Source: Meandrina meandrites (Eukaryota > Cnidaria > Anthozoa > Scleractinia > Meandrinidae). Taken from it: a stretch of 64,000 nucleotides of DNA. Under the pieces are notes generated by a model. The model searched no databases. It had not been told where the DNA came from and saw only the letters and a program-made list of their open reading frames with translations. Position numbers and translations under genes: made by a program. Below, in pieces: positions 24,001-31,419 of the stretch; position 1 is the stretch's first letter, and every line of letters starts with the position of its first letter. The DNA lies in assembly GCA_963693305.1 (NCBI GenBank), contig OY855903.1, forward strand, positions 50,191,150 through 50,255,149. Direction: 5' to 3'.

Positions 24001-26316
24001 TTATACTGTGTTCACACAAGGCCAAAACATATATGATATGTCTGATCAGGAGTGAAACATTGTTTCACTCTGAAAAGTGTTCACACCAGCTGGTGCGTTG
24101 CATGAAACATGATTGAAACATGTTTATTCTGAGCATGATTGAAACAACCACACGAGGAAGTTTCAATCATGATCAGACAAAACACATTCAAAATGACGGA
24201 CATGTGGAGAGGAAGCGAGTGCCCAAAAGATCCAAATTTGGGCCAACTTGAACTATGAGTCCAAATGTTTAGTTGAAACATGGGCCGATATAGCGATACA
24301 ACAGCAATTATTGGAGATGGGTTGAAAGCAGAATATTTAGAAAAACAGCGCCACAAAACTTAATGACAACGGCTACAAAATGGCAACGGCTGCAAAACCA
24401 AAATTTATGTACCGAAGATAGCGCAAATGCTGCTTGCTAAATGCTGGAAAGCCATTCTCCTCCAAAGGGAGGTATTATTTTTATTTATTTATTAATTTTA
24501 TTTCATTTTTTTTTGGGTAGGGAGGGGGGTGGGTGGGGGGGGGGGGGGTGCAGCTTGTTTTGGCCTATGGCGATTTTTTTTTGTTTGGGAGGTGGCTAAT
24601 TTTGACACATGGAGATTTCGGGGGTGGGGGGAGGGGTTTAGTTTTGGCCTATGGGGAGTATGGGAGGGTCTTCAATTATGGCTGACTGCACCTCAGTCTC
24701 CATTAGGCCCTAGTACCAGGCCACCCTACCCTAACTCCAGGGCGGGATCTGAGAAGTGACCAATGATTGAGTGAGGCACCTTGTGTTTTTACACAAGACA
24801 AAAAAAAAAAATAATAATGAGATTTTCCCATTATTCAAATAAACATCCGAGTCCATGGACTACTTGAAGTCATACTTGAATTCACAAGCAAAGGAGGCAA
24901 CTGCAAGCAGTCAATAAGCTCTGAAGTTGTCCATGTCGGGCATTTAAGGAGTCATTAAAAATAGTCAATCATACAATGTGCTAACTAAATGCAAACTCAC
25001 TTCTATATTTTTTTGAAGTATCTTTGTATTGCCAAAGTTCAACTGGTACACTTGGTTGGCTGTAGTGTTTATCTCCAATGCTGCAAGTACTTCACCAGAA
25101 AATCGACATCCTGAAAGCAATGAGAGTTACATTAAACACATGCCGCCTTTAAGACACAGGTGAAGCATACATATGCTGCACAAACACAGGTGGAAAATGT
25201 TGCACCCTTGATTCTGGGCTACAATTAGCCTTAGACTAGTCAAACTCTCAATCAACTTTGTTCATTCACTGGCCATTAACATAGATACATGTTCAAGTAG
25301 CTAAATCTGGTATGTGTACATGCAGATTTATACATATTTATACATATTTGATATTGCAATTTCAAGATCTTGGTGAGTGTCTAGCATGTGATCATGTACT
25401 GTTAGTACTTTTACAGCTATAAGATTTTGAGGCAGCTGGCATAACCCTCCAGAAGAGAGGCCGGTTTAGTGAGTTGGCTGATAACTTTATTTTGAATAGA
25501 ATAAAATCTTTTTTGTCTTACTAAAATTTGCTAAAATTCACTTAAAAACAAATAGAATGCAAAAAAAAAGAAATGTTTTTGTTGATACTTTTATTTTAAA
25601 ATTTGTTGCCGGTATTTACCTTCCTTTCTGTTGTTTAATGGGTTAAAGTCTCTTTGGCTGACAGTCCTCATAGCACAATTTATGTATTGTATTGTATTTT
25701 ATCTAGTTTTTGTGACATGGTGAATAAATAATTAATTGACATATATGAACTGCAGATTAATGATGAAATGAATCAAAATGATCCTCCCAGTGTGAAAGCA
25801 ATTTAAGCAATTGCATTTTTGCTGCCTAGAAAAAAGGCTACAATGTTTACGGTTGTATCTTACATTGGGCCATTAAATTGTAATAAATAAACAAGCTTAC
25901 ATGTAAGCTTATATGAACATTTGAAGTTTTTTTGAACTTCTAAAATCAGTCTTTGTTAGATGTTACAACTTTTATTCCGCATTATTGCACTTTTCTTGTC
26001 TCTATTGATCTATTTACTAGCCAAAGCCAAAAAGTTCAATTTCAGGAGTTCGATCGCCAAGTTTGTCAAAGGTACAAAACGTCTTGTCGACAATGAATTT
26101 CACGTGGGCAATTGTGAAAATCGAACGTTCGATTTTGACGTCAGGAAATAAACAACGTACATCCCAGCGATTTCATTCTACAGTACGTAATATACAACAC
26201 ATCCACAGCTGCTTTTAAAAAATTAGATGCTCTACAAATTGTTTACCTTTCAAGGCAAAATGCATCCCCCCAATACCACTGAAAAATTCAACAACACCGA
26301 GCACATCGTCCGCCAT
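8930..26316 (-). CDS. TRDMT1: tRNA (cytosine-38-C5)-methyltransferase TRDMT1/DNMT2, spliced gene
   Basis: DNMT2 transfers methyl from S-adenosylmethionine to C38 of tRNA-Asp and protects tRNAs from cleavage. I reconstructed eleven exons on the minus strand: 26316-26247, 25110-25001, 15654-15578, 13426-13361, 13078-13033, 12517-12434, 11683-11308, 10765-10720, 10304-10250, 9894-9762 and 9039-8930. All have GT donors and AG acceptors, and the phases fit. The family landmarks appear in order: FFSGIGGMH (SAM loop), SPPCQPFTR (catalytic Cys), ENVKGFE (motif VI), GIPNSRLRYY, the DNMT2-specific CFT block, EGTGSV, LRYFTPREVANLHGFP and YRLLGNSLNVHVV. Two short conserved segments (GRQGD-like after PFTR; EFLLSP-like before GIPNSR) were not located, yet the flanking exons join in frame without them. 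Intron 2 is about 9.3 kb and hosts two genes on the other strand. Confidence 0.92.
9443..9457. repeat. Homopolymer C run
   Basis: About 15 consecutive C. Similar C or G runs occur at about 22893-22944, 24528-24548, 27172-27195, 29281-29299 and 42645-42663. Their lengths are likely to be unreliable in the assembly. Confidence 0.9.
9762..9894 (-). CDS. TRDMT1: TRDMT1 exon with LRYFTPREVANLHGFP
   Basis: 133 nt, phase 0 to 1, with acceptor TTCGTAG and donor GTAAGT. It encodes DTQIFTRYRDLTDDKQ, then LRYFTPREVANLHGFPSEF, matching the human LKLRYFTPKEIANLLGFPPEF block. The last base plus the next exon make the cysteine of EFCFP (human EFGFP). Confidence 0.93.
10250..10304 (-). CDS. TRDMT1: TRDMT1 exon with YAEGTGSV
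   Basis: 55 nt with donor GTATGT and acceptor TTTAAACAG. It encodes YGHYAEGTGSVLKMADIE, equivalent to human YGSYIEGTGSVLQTAED. It ends in phase 0, as the next exon needs. Confidence 0.92.
10720..10765 (-). CDS. TRDMT1: TRDMT1 exon with the CFT motif
   Basis: 46 nt with acceptor TTCTTCACAG and donor GTAAGT. It encodes DIVNRQSERSCCFTKA, including the CFT block that distinguishes DNMT2 from other cytosine methyltransferases. Confidence 0.92.
11308..11683 (-). CDS. TRDMT1: TRDMT1 exon with the variable middle region
   Basis: 376 nt, phase 0 to 1, with acceptor TTTGACAG and donor GTAGGT. Most of it encodes the poorly conserved middle insert, which here is cysteine-rich (CCDCG, then VCSKCLQ). The C-terminal part, KIAEFLEKE then YLLPAKVLSKFALLLG, aligns with human DFLEDDTDVNQYLLPPKSLLRYALLLD. 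The insert looks longer than in the human protein, and the two Cys pairs could bind metal, but that is speculative. Confidence 0.88.
12434..12517 (-). CDS. TRDMT1: TRDMT1 exon with GIPNSRLRYY
   Basis: 84 nt, phase 0 to 0, with acceptor TTGCTTTTAG and donor GTAACC. It encodes FGIPNSRLRYYLLAKKKP, then a short charged tail ending TRDE. Human equivalent: LGIPNSRLRYFLIAKLQ. Confidence 0.93.
12640..12835. repeat. Degenerate minisatellite inside a TRDMT1 intron
   Basis: Loose repetition of a unit like AAGATCCTTCGAAGATCTT, with GATC, TTCGA and CTTTAA words recurring every 15-20 bases. On the minus strand it reads as a spurious repetitive frame (FKDILGKF, FEDVLEILED) and should not be called coding. 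Confidence 0.5.
13033..13078 (-). CDS. TRDMT1: TRDMT1 exon with CGYCYQ
   Basis: 46 nt with acceptor ACTCTAG and donor GTACAC. It encodes EHFVGTLKACGYCYQ, matching human DLLIQTIENCGFQYQ. The phase joins the ENV exon (AG|A gives Arg) and ends at 0. Confidence 0.88.
13361..13426 (-). CDS. TRDMT1: TRDMT1 exon with ENVKGF (motif VI)
   Basis: 66 nt with acceptor TTTTTGACAG and donor GTAATG. It encodes MSKSPDYILMENVKGFE, then TSDTR. The ENV glutamate is part of the catalytic site of all C5-cytosine methyltransferases. Confidence 0.93.
13506..14173. mobile_element. Two head-to-head TTAA-flanked MITE copies
   Basis: A complete element, 13851-14173, starts TTAAGGTGGCTC and ends GAGCCACCTTAA. A second copy in opposite orientation (13506-about 13823) begins with the same TTAAGGTGGCTC but has a degraded inner end. 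Together they form a long inverted repeat sharing the core GTTGCCATGGCAAC and the CRE-like TGACGTCA. They lie in the TRDMT1 intron between the PCQ and ENV exons. Confidence 0.88.
14409..14494. repeat. Perfect palindrome, 31-bp arms
   Basis: CGTCAGTTAGAAAGTGATTC... (14409-14439) and its exact inverse (14464-14494) are separated by 24 bp. The exact match suggests a recent fold-back element. It lies in a TRDMT1 intron. Confidence 0.9.
14500..15577. other. TRDMT1 intron, no recognisable exon
   Basis: The conserved GRQGD-like segment of DNMT2 would be expected between 13427 and 15577. I found no matching exon here, only a short TCA repeat near 14723-14741 and unremarkable sequence. Confidence 0.5.
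15578..15654 (-). CDS. TRDMT1: TRDMT1 exon with catalytic PCQPFTR
   Basis: 77 nt, phase 0 to 2, with acceptor GGTTTTGCAG and donor GTACAT. It encodes GLTVQDLDGLSADVFLMSPP, then CQPFTR. The PCQ cysteine is the nucleophile that attacks C6 of the target cytosine. Human equivalent: GITLEEFDRLSFDMILMSPPCQPFTR region. Confidence 0.95.
15655..16900. other. Start of TRDMT1 intron 2, no gene seen
   Basis: Non-coding on both strands as far as I can tell. It leads into the nested seven-transmembrane genes. Confidence 0.5.
17013..17780 (+). CDS. Seven-transmembrane protein, copy 1 (nested in TRDMT1 intron)
   Basis: A single-exon frame of 255 codons with seven hydrophobic segments, at about residues 5-27, 38-62, 72-100, 108-128, 132-158, 185-210 and 216-243. 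It looks like a much-diverged GPCR. There is an Asn in TM1 (FFNILMLWNC), a Cys at the start of TM3 (SCNIFRV) that could pair with the Cys before TM5 (YSCLP), HSYHRI where DRY would be, and a Pro-rich TM7 (VPTFLMELIY). The acidic C-terminus FEEEYESGK is short. I do not recognise the family; it could be lineage-specific. The ATG at 17013 is the first in frame, and the paralogue starts at the same place. It is about three-quarters identical to the next copy and is transcribed against TRDMT1. Confidence 0.8.
   Translation: MSLMYVMFVAAYDLVGLFFNILMLWNCFRLSNIKNTFVQMCKILAVCHSACQVMIVVTDAVEWWQGFEKSRQSCNIFRVLSICMMILQAFNITVIMIIHSYHRIQEVSSTLKGIAALHIYSAACWWYSCLPHEVLSGLVIIAGFFSAIGFALLLFAASSRNNLHDEVKGTTPKASRPTGSLLWDFCEVVIPFFFQFCFVVYLVVIVTSSLYTSLLDIMIPSFTRFAVGIAVPTFLMELIYSGFEEEYESGKVVVM
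18000..18600. other. Spacer between the tandem seven-TM copies
   Basis: No gene recognised. The recognisable similarity of the duplicated unit ends near 18000. Confidence 0.5.
18600..18802. mobile_element. MITE of 203 bp
   Basis: The left end CAATAGACCTTTTTCGCTTG and the inverse of the right end CCAATAGACCTTTGTCGCTTG match over about 50 bp, including CATTACAGA. It lies in the spacer between the two seven-TM copies. Confidence 0.85.
19098..19862 (+). CDS. Seven-transmembrane protein, copy 2
   Basis: A 254-codon single-exon paralogue of the gene at 17013, same strand, with the same seven hydrophobic segments and the same markers: WNCFRL after TM1, DAVEWWQGFEKSRQ in the first outer loop, CNIFRV at TM3, HSYHRI at the end of TM3, and the C-terminus FEEEYESGKA. 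Both copies stay fully open, and the changes fall mainly in TM4-TM5 and the third inner loop, which suggests both are or were under selection. Similarity continues about 110 bp upstream and about 200 bp downstream of the frame, so the duplicated unit is about 1.1 kb. Confidence 0.8.
   Translation: MSLMHGIFVTTFDLVAVFFNMVMLWNCFRLNKIKNTFVQLCKVLAVCHSACQGMIVLTDAVEWWQGFEKSRQCCNIFRVLSICMMVLQAFNITVITTIHSYHRIQEVSSLLIGIAGLHLYSSLAWWYSCLPQELLSFSGITVTVVFVSAAVFALLLCAAALKNNICNEVKDATPETTMTTYWDLCKEITPFYIKGCFLVYFIVIVTYPLSTSLLEVMIPSFTRFAVGIFIPILLMELFYLGFEEEYESGKAVVI
19961..20349. mobile_element. MITE inserted after the seven-TM duplication
   Basis: The terminal inverted repeats GAACGATTTCGCATAA (19961) and TTATGCGAAATCGTTC (to 20349) continue inward to a shared CATATGCTAATGA-like block. 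The insertion interrupts the 3' flank that copy 2 shares with copy 1; copy 1 reads straight through the site at about 17875. Confidence 0.88.
20476..20595 (-). mobile_element. tRNA-derived SINE, truncated
   Basis: On the minus strand the head reads GCAGAGATGGTGCAGAAGTG, then AGAGCACTCATCTCC (A-box region), and CCTGGGTTGCATCCC (degenerate B box). This matches the widespread anthozoan SINE with that head. The 3' part is cut after about 120 bp at a T run. It interrupts the copy-2 duplicated flank. Confidence 0.75.
20600..21203. other. No recognisable feature
   Basis: AT-rich, non-coding. It contains runs such as TCGCTAAATTAAGTAATCACTAAAA that recur loosely near 22240-22310. Confidence 0.4.
21204..22210. 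mobile_element. Non-autonomous DNA transposon of about 1 kb
   Basis: The left end ACAGGGCATCTGACAGGATG pairs with the inverse of the right end CTATCAGATGCCCTGT (3 mismatches in 23). TTAC flanks both sides (21200-21203 and 22211-22214). TTCCGCAT words are reiterated near both ends, but in the same orientation (21254-21290 and 22098-22192), as expected of subterminal transposase sites. No transposase frame was found. Confidence 0.8.
22795..23150 (-). mobile_element. tRNA-derived SINE, about 350 bp
   Basis: On the minus strand the tRNA-like head GTTGCTAAGTGGCCTAATGG (A box) and CCGGGTCGCAGCCC (B box) are followed by a conserved central block, GGCAAGACACTTCATTCTC. Then come TGTATAAATGGGTATCGG and CCTGCAAAGGACCAGTATCC, and a tail TAGTCACTTCATGCT ending in TACCTTAACC. 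A long C run (22893-22944) interrupts the end. The central block is shared by a large metazoan SINE group; I do not name the subfamily. Confidence 0.82.
23478..23545. repeat. TTTTGGCCCATG minisatellite-like repeat
   Basis: Repeats of TTAGTTTTGGCCCATG with G-rich spacers. The same words recur at about 24549-24650 (TTTTGGCCTATGG), about 1 kb away, suggesting the ends of one element or a dispersed G-rich repeat. Confidence 0.6.
23550..24990. other. TRDMT1 intron 2, no gene
   Basis: Apart from the second TTTTGGCC cluster and a G run at 24528-24548, no gene or clear transposon end was seen. Confidence 0.5.
25001..25110 (-). CDS. TRDMT1: TRDMT1 exon 2
   Basis: 110 nt with acceptor TTGCTTTCAG and donor GTGAGT. 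It encodes CRFSGEVLAALEINTTANQV, then YQLNFGNTKILQKNIE, matching human VVAAIDVNTVANEVYKYNFPHTQLLAKTIE. The acidic residue in LEIN corresponds to the SAM-ribose-binding position of class I methyltransferases. Confidence 0.95.
25120..26240. other. TRDMT1 intron 1
   Basis: Non-coding as far as seen. A 63-codon plus-strand frame at 25960-26151, starting with a hydrophobic stretch, matches nothing known and lies wholly inside the intron. Confidence 0.5.
26247..26316 (-). CDS. TRDMT1: TRDMT1 exon 1 with start codon
   Basis: 70 coding nt from the ATG at 26316 with donor GTAAAC. It encodes MADDVLGVVEFFSGIGGMHF, then ALK. The FSGIGG glycine loop binds SAM. The context CAATATGG is a fair eukaryotic start. 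Confidence 0.95.
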
Positions 26317-26526
26317 ATTGCTTTTGGAGACAGTCCTTGCAACCAGGCCTTTAAAGGATAGAGATGACAGTATGTAAAATATCACAAGGTGTCCCTAGCC
26401 TGTTAGGAAATGTCGATTTCCGGCATAGAGACATCTATAAAGCAACAGGTATGTGTTTATTTAGCTGTCTAGCTTAGAACGAGTTTGGTTTTACTGTGTA
26501 GCAACTGTAGCACCGTATTATTAGGA

Positions 26527-26800
26527 GGCAGCATGGCCGAGTGGTTAGAGCGCCGGACTTGAAATCCGGAGGTCCCGGGTTCAAGTCCCTTTCTGACCAC
26601 TATCTGAATTTGTTCTTGGTTGTCCCGAGTTCAAATCCTCGGTCATGCTTGTAAATAGCCAACTGGTCTGCCTCCTGCCAGTTGGGATTTTTAATCATGT
26701 TATGTTTATTTAATATTTGTTTCATATACACGGCCCCACAAGCTTCTAGCTTTAAACACAAACCGTGTATAAATAAAGTTGCTTTACCTTACCTTTACCT
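26527..26800 (+). mobile_element. tRNA-Ser/Leu-like SINE, about 275 bp
   Basis: The head GGCAGCATGGCCGAGTGGTT folds like the 5' half of a Ser/Leu tRNA. The anticodon loop CTTGAAA would give UGA, and the B box GGTTCAAGTCC is present, but the acceptor stem mispairs and there is no long variable arm. It is therefore not a functional tRNA. A second B-box-like GAGTTCAAATCCTCGG lies at about 26628, followed by the CCAACTGG/CCAGTTGG inverted block and a TTTACCTTACCTTTACC tail. TATTAT flanks both sides. Confidence 0.85.
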
Positions 26801-27138
26801 TTTATTATAAGCTGTGGACTTCTGAGCTGAGTAGATTCCCGGCAGTCTGAAATTCTTTTAGAATTTCCACGAAACATCCCATTTAATTCTTCTGAGAACA
26901 CTGTACTGCATGTAGACCAATGCTGAGTATGTCAAACGATTATTTTACTTTGATTTTGTAGTTGAGGTATTTTTTGAGCTGGCCTTGAGCATAACTATAA
27001 AATTTCGATGTTTTTACTCTTTAAAAGTATCGGTGCTCTGGCACGGCATCAACTCATGGTGTGGTATCGACAAAAATTATAATTGAAACCCTCTGAGAGT
27101 ATTCGATCTTTGTTTAGAAATGCCAAGGGGTTCTAAAT

Positions 27139-27170
27139 ACAGTGGAACCCCATTAATATGGAAACCGAGG
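27139..27170 (+). repeat. Solo transposon terminus
   Basis: ACAGTGGAACCCCATTAAT resembles the right end of the element at 42773-43600 (ACAGTGGAACCCCGTTAAT when inverted). No partner end was found; a G run follows at once. Confidence 0.5.
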
Positions 27171-27589
27171 GGCGGGGGGGGGGGGGGGGGGGGGGAAGAG
27201 ATGGAGGGGAGTTAATAGAGAGGGGACTTATTTTAACCTTTCTAAATATGGTGCATGTAATATAGATATTAAAGTGGACAGTACATTTTTAATGTTTTTT
27301 ACTCTTTGAGTTGAGAAGAAATTGTTCAATTCCCCCATCCCCCTCCCCACCCCACATCAAAACGTTGTCGAAATATTGTCACGTGGTTGGGGGCGGGTGG
27401 GGGAGGTAAAAATGAGACTTCAAACAAATTATTTGGCCATGGAGTGAAGTGCCCCAAGACTGTGGTTGTCATGAATTGTAGGTCATTAACAAGGTTCAAT
27501 TATACATCCAGCATAATGTACTGCTAGGATAGTGATGTCGAAAGCGACAGGTGCAAGGTAGTTTAATATCATTCAGAGTTGCCTGGGTC

Positions 27590-27720
27590 AGGGAAAAGTC
27601 AGGGAAAAACAAAATTTTTTCAAGGTCGGAAAAGTGACCAGGGAATTTTGCAAAAAGTCAGGGAAAATCTTAGTTCTTGTTTTAAAGTCAGTGAAAGGTC
27701 AAAGGTCAGGGAATTTTGTC
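27590..27720. repeat. GTCAGGGAAAA-type degenerate repeat
   Basis: The words GTCAGGGAAAA, GTCAGTGAAAGGTC and CAGGGAATTTTG recur across 27590-27720 and again at 28190-28240. Non-coding. Confidence 0.6.
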
Positions 27721-28407
27721 AGGGCCGTAGCTAGCTAGCATGAGGCTTGATTTTGGCCTTTCTTAAGAAACTCTTAATTGAGAAAATAATCTGCAGAAAA
27801 AAATTGGAAAATGCCATGGAAAATGCTTAATAATATAAAAGAACATTTCTGAGCCTCTAGATTTCAAACTTTTCTGGGAGCCATGCCTCCAGACCCCCTT
27901 AGTGGCTCACGCCTTCGGCGCTCGTAACTTGCCTCATCTTGTTCTGAAATCTGGCTAGGGCCGTGTTTGTTTTTCAAAATGCTTCAGGAACTTACTAAAG
28001 AAGCAGATATACAGGCACTGAAACAAAACAAAAAATGGCTTTGTTGGTGAAGTCAAATGCCATCTGTTCTAAATCCCTTGAAAGATGTAAAGAGATAGAA
28101 AATGAAGAGAAGAATATTGACGGTCTGCAGGGGAAGCTTACGCAAATGTAAAAGTGGACTTGGCTTATTTGATAATTCGACTAATGTGAGGTCAAGGAAA
28201 ATTGTTTTGAAGTCAGTGAAAAGTCAGGGAAGTTTTGTGAGTCATTTGTATTTGTGATACTTAACACAACGGGAATGGGTTACTTGTTACATGTACATGC
28301 CTGTACAATTGTACAAGTTGAATTTAGATGATGATTGTTGGTTTCAGTTGTACTTCCCAGAGAAATAATAATTGCCTTGAATTCAACAGTAGGCAATCTT
28401 TAACCCT

Positions 28408-29061
28408 TTAAGGTGATTCCACTGAAAAAGAAGGAGTATTTAAAATTTTCTAAGACTTGGTCCAGTTCATAACTATGTTATTAGCGTCACAAAAATGCAA
28501 TAAAAATGGGGGTCACCGTGCTCGTTTTTGTGCAACCTGGATGGCGATTATAGTTAAACATATGATCCACGAGGTTCATACTAGGAACCCTCATAATCCG
28601 AAAAGGGAACTATCATTTCTAGAAAAAATCATTTCTTGAGTTAAAATTAATCGAAGCAGTTCAACGAAATAGACTTTAATCTTACATTAAATAAACTATT
28701 TTAATTAAACTGGAATTAAGATTATGAAAGAATTAAAGATTTTGCTGCATGCGTGCGTAAGCAGCACTACCTCAAAACGTACTTTTTAAAGCACTCAAAT
28801 AAAAATATCTCAAAGTAGAGTATTTAACTTTTCTTTAAATTGCGATATATTGTAGTCAGCCGGATGTCTCTTAAATTTATGCATTAAAAAATGGGGGTCA
28901 CCGTGCTCATTTAGAAGAAAATGACCAGTTATTTCTCTTCTGAGCTTAACCTAAAAGAAAAGCCGTAATGTTGTGTGCGCGCGCGCTTGTGCACGCGCTA
29001 AATGACGCAAAAACTCATGCGCAGCAAGGATGCGCAATGCAATTCAGTGAAATCACCTTAA
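28408..29061. mobile_element. TTAA-flanked non-autonomous transposon, about 650 bp
   Basis: The left end TTAAGGTGATTCCACTGAAAA pairs with the right end TTCAGTGAAATCACCTTAA. An internal 20-mer, AAATGGGGGTCACCGTGCTC, occurs twice in the same orientation (28504 and 28889). There is no transposase frame. Confidence 0.85.
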
Positions 29062-29474
29062 GCCCCAACATCAACATACAAATTCTTCTGCCTGATCTCA
29101 GTACATTTTCGTATGCTATAAGTTGGGAGAATTTGTTAAAAGATCAATTGAAAGCAATTTTCCTTTGGTGATCATTTTATTAATTCTCATAACCTCTTCA
29201 CTTGATGAAGTATTGATATAGTAAGGAGAAGTAATTGAGGTTGGTTAAGGTATAGGAGGTGTACTCTTCTGGGGAGAAGTGGGGGGGGGGGGGGGGGGGA
29301 GAGTACTTCCTAGACTGGACTTTACCAGGAGGACCTGCCCAAGAGGGATCCCTTTTTAGAGTGTCAAAATACATGTATGAAAGGGTAGGGATTTCACAAG
29401 TTGGAGGATACTAAATTAGGTATGTACACTGATCTTGGCAGGCCCAGGGAACTTATTGGATTTATTTAAGTATT

Positions 29475-29878
29475 TTAAAGGGGCAGTCTCACAAAGATTT
29501 AGTTCTACTTGAAAATCCAATGGAGGTGTTGCAATAATTGAAAGTCCACTAAAAGTTGCCTAACCTTGCTAAAGTGCACTGTACTTGTCACAAAAGTTGT
29601 TTAAAACTGGTTTAATTGTCTATGGACGTGTATAAGGAAAGAAGTGGTCTAATTTAAAATTTGAAAATGTCAGGCCGACGTTTTCAATTTTGACAGTGTT
29701 CTTGGAGGAGAATCACTAAAAAACGATTGTTTATGGTTTGTTGACATCTTACTGAGTGAATTTCTGCCTTTTTTGTCGTTTAAAGGTTAATATTTTGTTG
29801 ATCAGTGAGTGCACCTTTATAATTCTGGCATAGTTTACACAAAAACGTTGAAGGCATCTCGTGAAACTGTCCCTTTAA
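29475..29878. mobile_element. TTAA-flanked MITE
   Basis: Starts TTAAAGGGGCAGTCTCACAA and ends CGTGAAACTGTCCCTTTAA. Its termini are related to those of the 7551-7942 element (TTAAAGGAGCTCTGTCACG). Confidence 0.85.
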
Positions 29879-30572
29879 GTTTTTTTTTTTCACTTAACAA
29901 GTTAACTAAGACAACAGATGCTGTATCCCTTCTGTACATACGTCAAACGGTTACTAATTTCTATTAAAGTATACAAAAGGGTAGAGGTGTAAACTTTGGG
30001 TCTGAGCCTCATGTAGAAAAAAAATGTACAGGGGGATGGTTGGTTGGGGAGGGGGGGGGGGATGGGTAGTCTATAGTCTGAGTTAGTTTACTTGGTTATA
30101 ATTCTGGCATCATTGACATGTGTTCTTTATTGAGAAATAAAATGTGATTTCACATTCATCCTGCAGCTGAGCAAATTCTTGTGAGAAAAACCTGCACAGC
30201 CTCCGGCCACATCCCATGGCTGCTGAGTTAACAGGTACAATTTCATCTTCCTTTTTTCTACTACAAGACCACTTTATTCTTGTATTTATTTGTTAGTGGT
30301 CAGGACTGCTTGTGAGACGTGTGGTAGAAGGATTTTACTAGTTATGAAAGACATTTTGGTAAAAGGTCCACTGCCAACTTTCAAGCGAAATTTGCTACCA
30401 AATTTTAACAATGGTAGATCTTTATGACTTTCTTAATTTTCATGTATGTGTATTCAGCAAACTCTCAGGGCCACATGTACATGCTTTGTGGTTTAATGAT
30501 GAAGTTGCTTAGTTAAGTTTCCGTAGAATATTCTACACTGCACACTATTCTTTTATACAACAACTTCTGTTA

Positions 30573-30717
30573 TAGAGTGGTTTTACTCAACCCGCGAAAC
30601 AGCAGGTAATAATTAGTGCTTAATAGACAAAACTAAACAAAAGAAAACAATGGAATTGGTGTGTGATACTCTCTGAAAGTGTAGTGGCTATTTCACGGGT
30701 TAAGTAAAACCACTCTA
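30573..30717. mobile_element. Compact MITE of 145 bp
   Basis: The inverted ends TAGAGTGGTTTTACTCAACC and GGTTAAGTAAAACCACTCTA differ at about one position and continue inward (CGCGAAA/TTTCACG). TA at the ends is compatible with Tc1/mariner-type insertion. Confidence 0.85.
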
Positions 30718-31142
30718 CATCGTTTCTAATCTTAAAGCACAGGGTGAACAAGTAATTTACCAAACGGATGCATATCTACACACACGGGAATAGAGAGTTT
30801 AATTATAGGAAAGTTATAAAAATAGCAAATGAGAAAAAATATTTTGGCTATTCAAAGTCAATTTGAATCGGTAACAAATGCCCCGGGGATGAATTAATGA
30901 TATGCAAATAGCTGTATAAAACAGAAACACGTGATATCCTTTGTGCACTCTACTCTAGTCCGCGACCTCCAGCGGTTGGCTCCCACCCACGCCGGTTTGA
31001 AGTCTCCGCCATCTACCTGGCGATCTACTGAGCCTGGTTTGGGCTTGTCCCAGGCCAGAGCGATTCCCCATACCTCATCCACTTGTCATGAATAACAAGA
31101 TCCAGGGCAGAATATAACACATTGCTTTCTTTATGATTACAG

Positions 31143-31417
31143 TTAAGGAAGGAACCCCAAGTGACGACGATCTAGAGAGACTATCACAGAAGATTCCAGA
31201 GCACTGGAAACAACTCGGACGTCGTCTGAAAATCGAGGAAGCAAGACTAACAGGATTTCACAAGCAATATGAGGAATACTCAGAAAAGGCATATCAAATG
31301 TTGCTACACTGGAAACGGAAGGAAGGCTCAGATGCAACTTACCAGGTCTTACATGACGCTTTGGTTCACCCATTGGTAAGCCGCAAAGATCTCGCGGGAG
31401 AGATTTGCGGTGCCTGA
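31143..31417 (+). CDS. Death-domain terminal exon 1 (gene otherwise unidentified)
   Basis: After the acceptor TTTATGATTACAG, a phase-1 exon encodes VKEGTPSDDDLERLSQKIP, then WKQLGRRL, YQMLLHWK, ATYQVLHDAL and RKDLAGEIC, then a stop. This is a canonical six-helix Death-domain pattern. Such domains build adaptor and receptor complexes in apoptosis and NF-kB signalling. It is nearly the same design as the exons at 46692 and 54197. No upstream exon in frame was found between the TRDMT1 promoter (26.3 kb) and here, so it is an orphan exon, a relic, or the end of a gene whose other exons I cannot recognise. Confidence 0.7.
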
Positions 31418-31419
31418 CG

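Noticed and set aside
26527..26600. Functional tRNA-Ser(UGA)
   Set aside because: Acceptor stem mispairs, the long variable arm is absent, and a SINE body and TTACC tail follow.
28968..29171. Small plus-strand protein
   Set aside because: It runs through the terminal inverted repeat of the TTAA-flanked transposon and has no family features.
30178..30245. Possible linker exon upstream of the first Death exon
   Set aside because: It has CATCCTGCAG and CAG|GTACAA edges, but the frame needed for phase 1 meets a TAA, and its 68-nt length does not keep phase.
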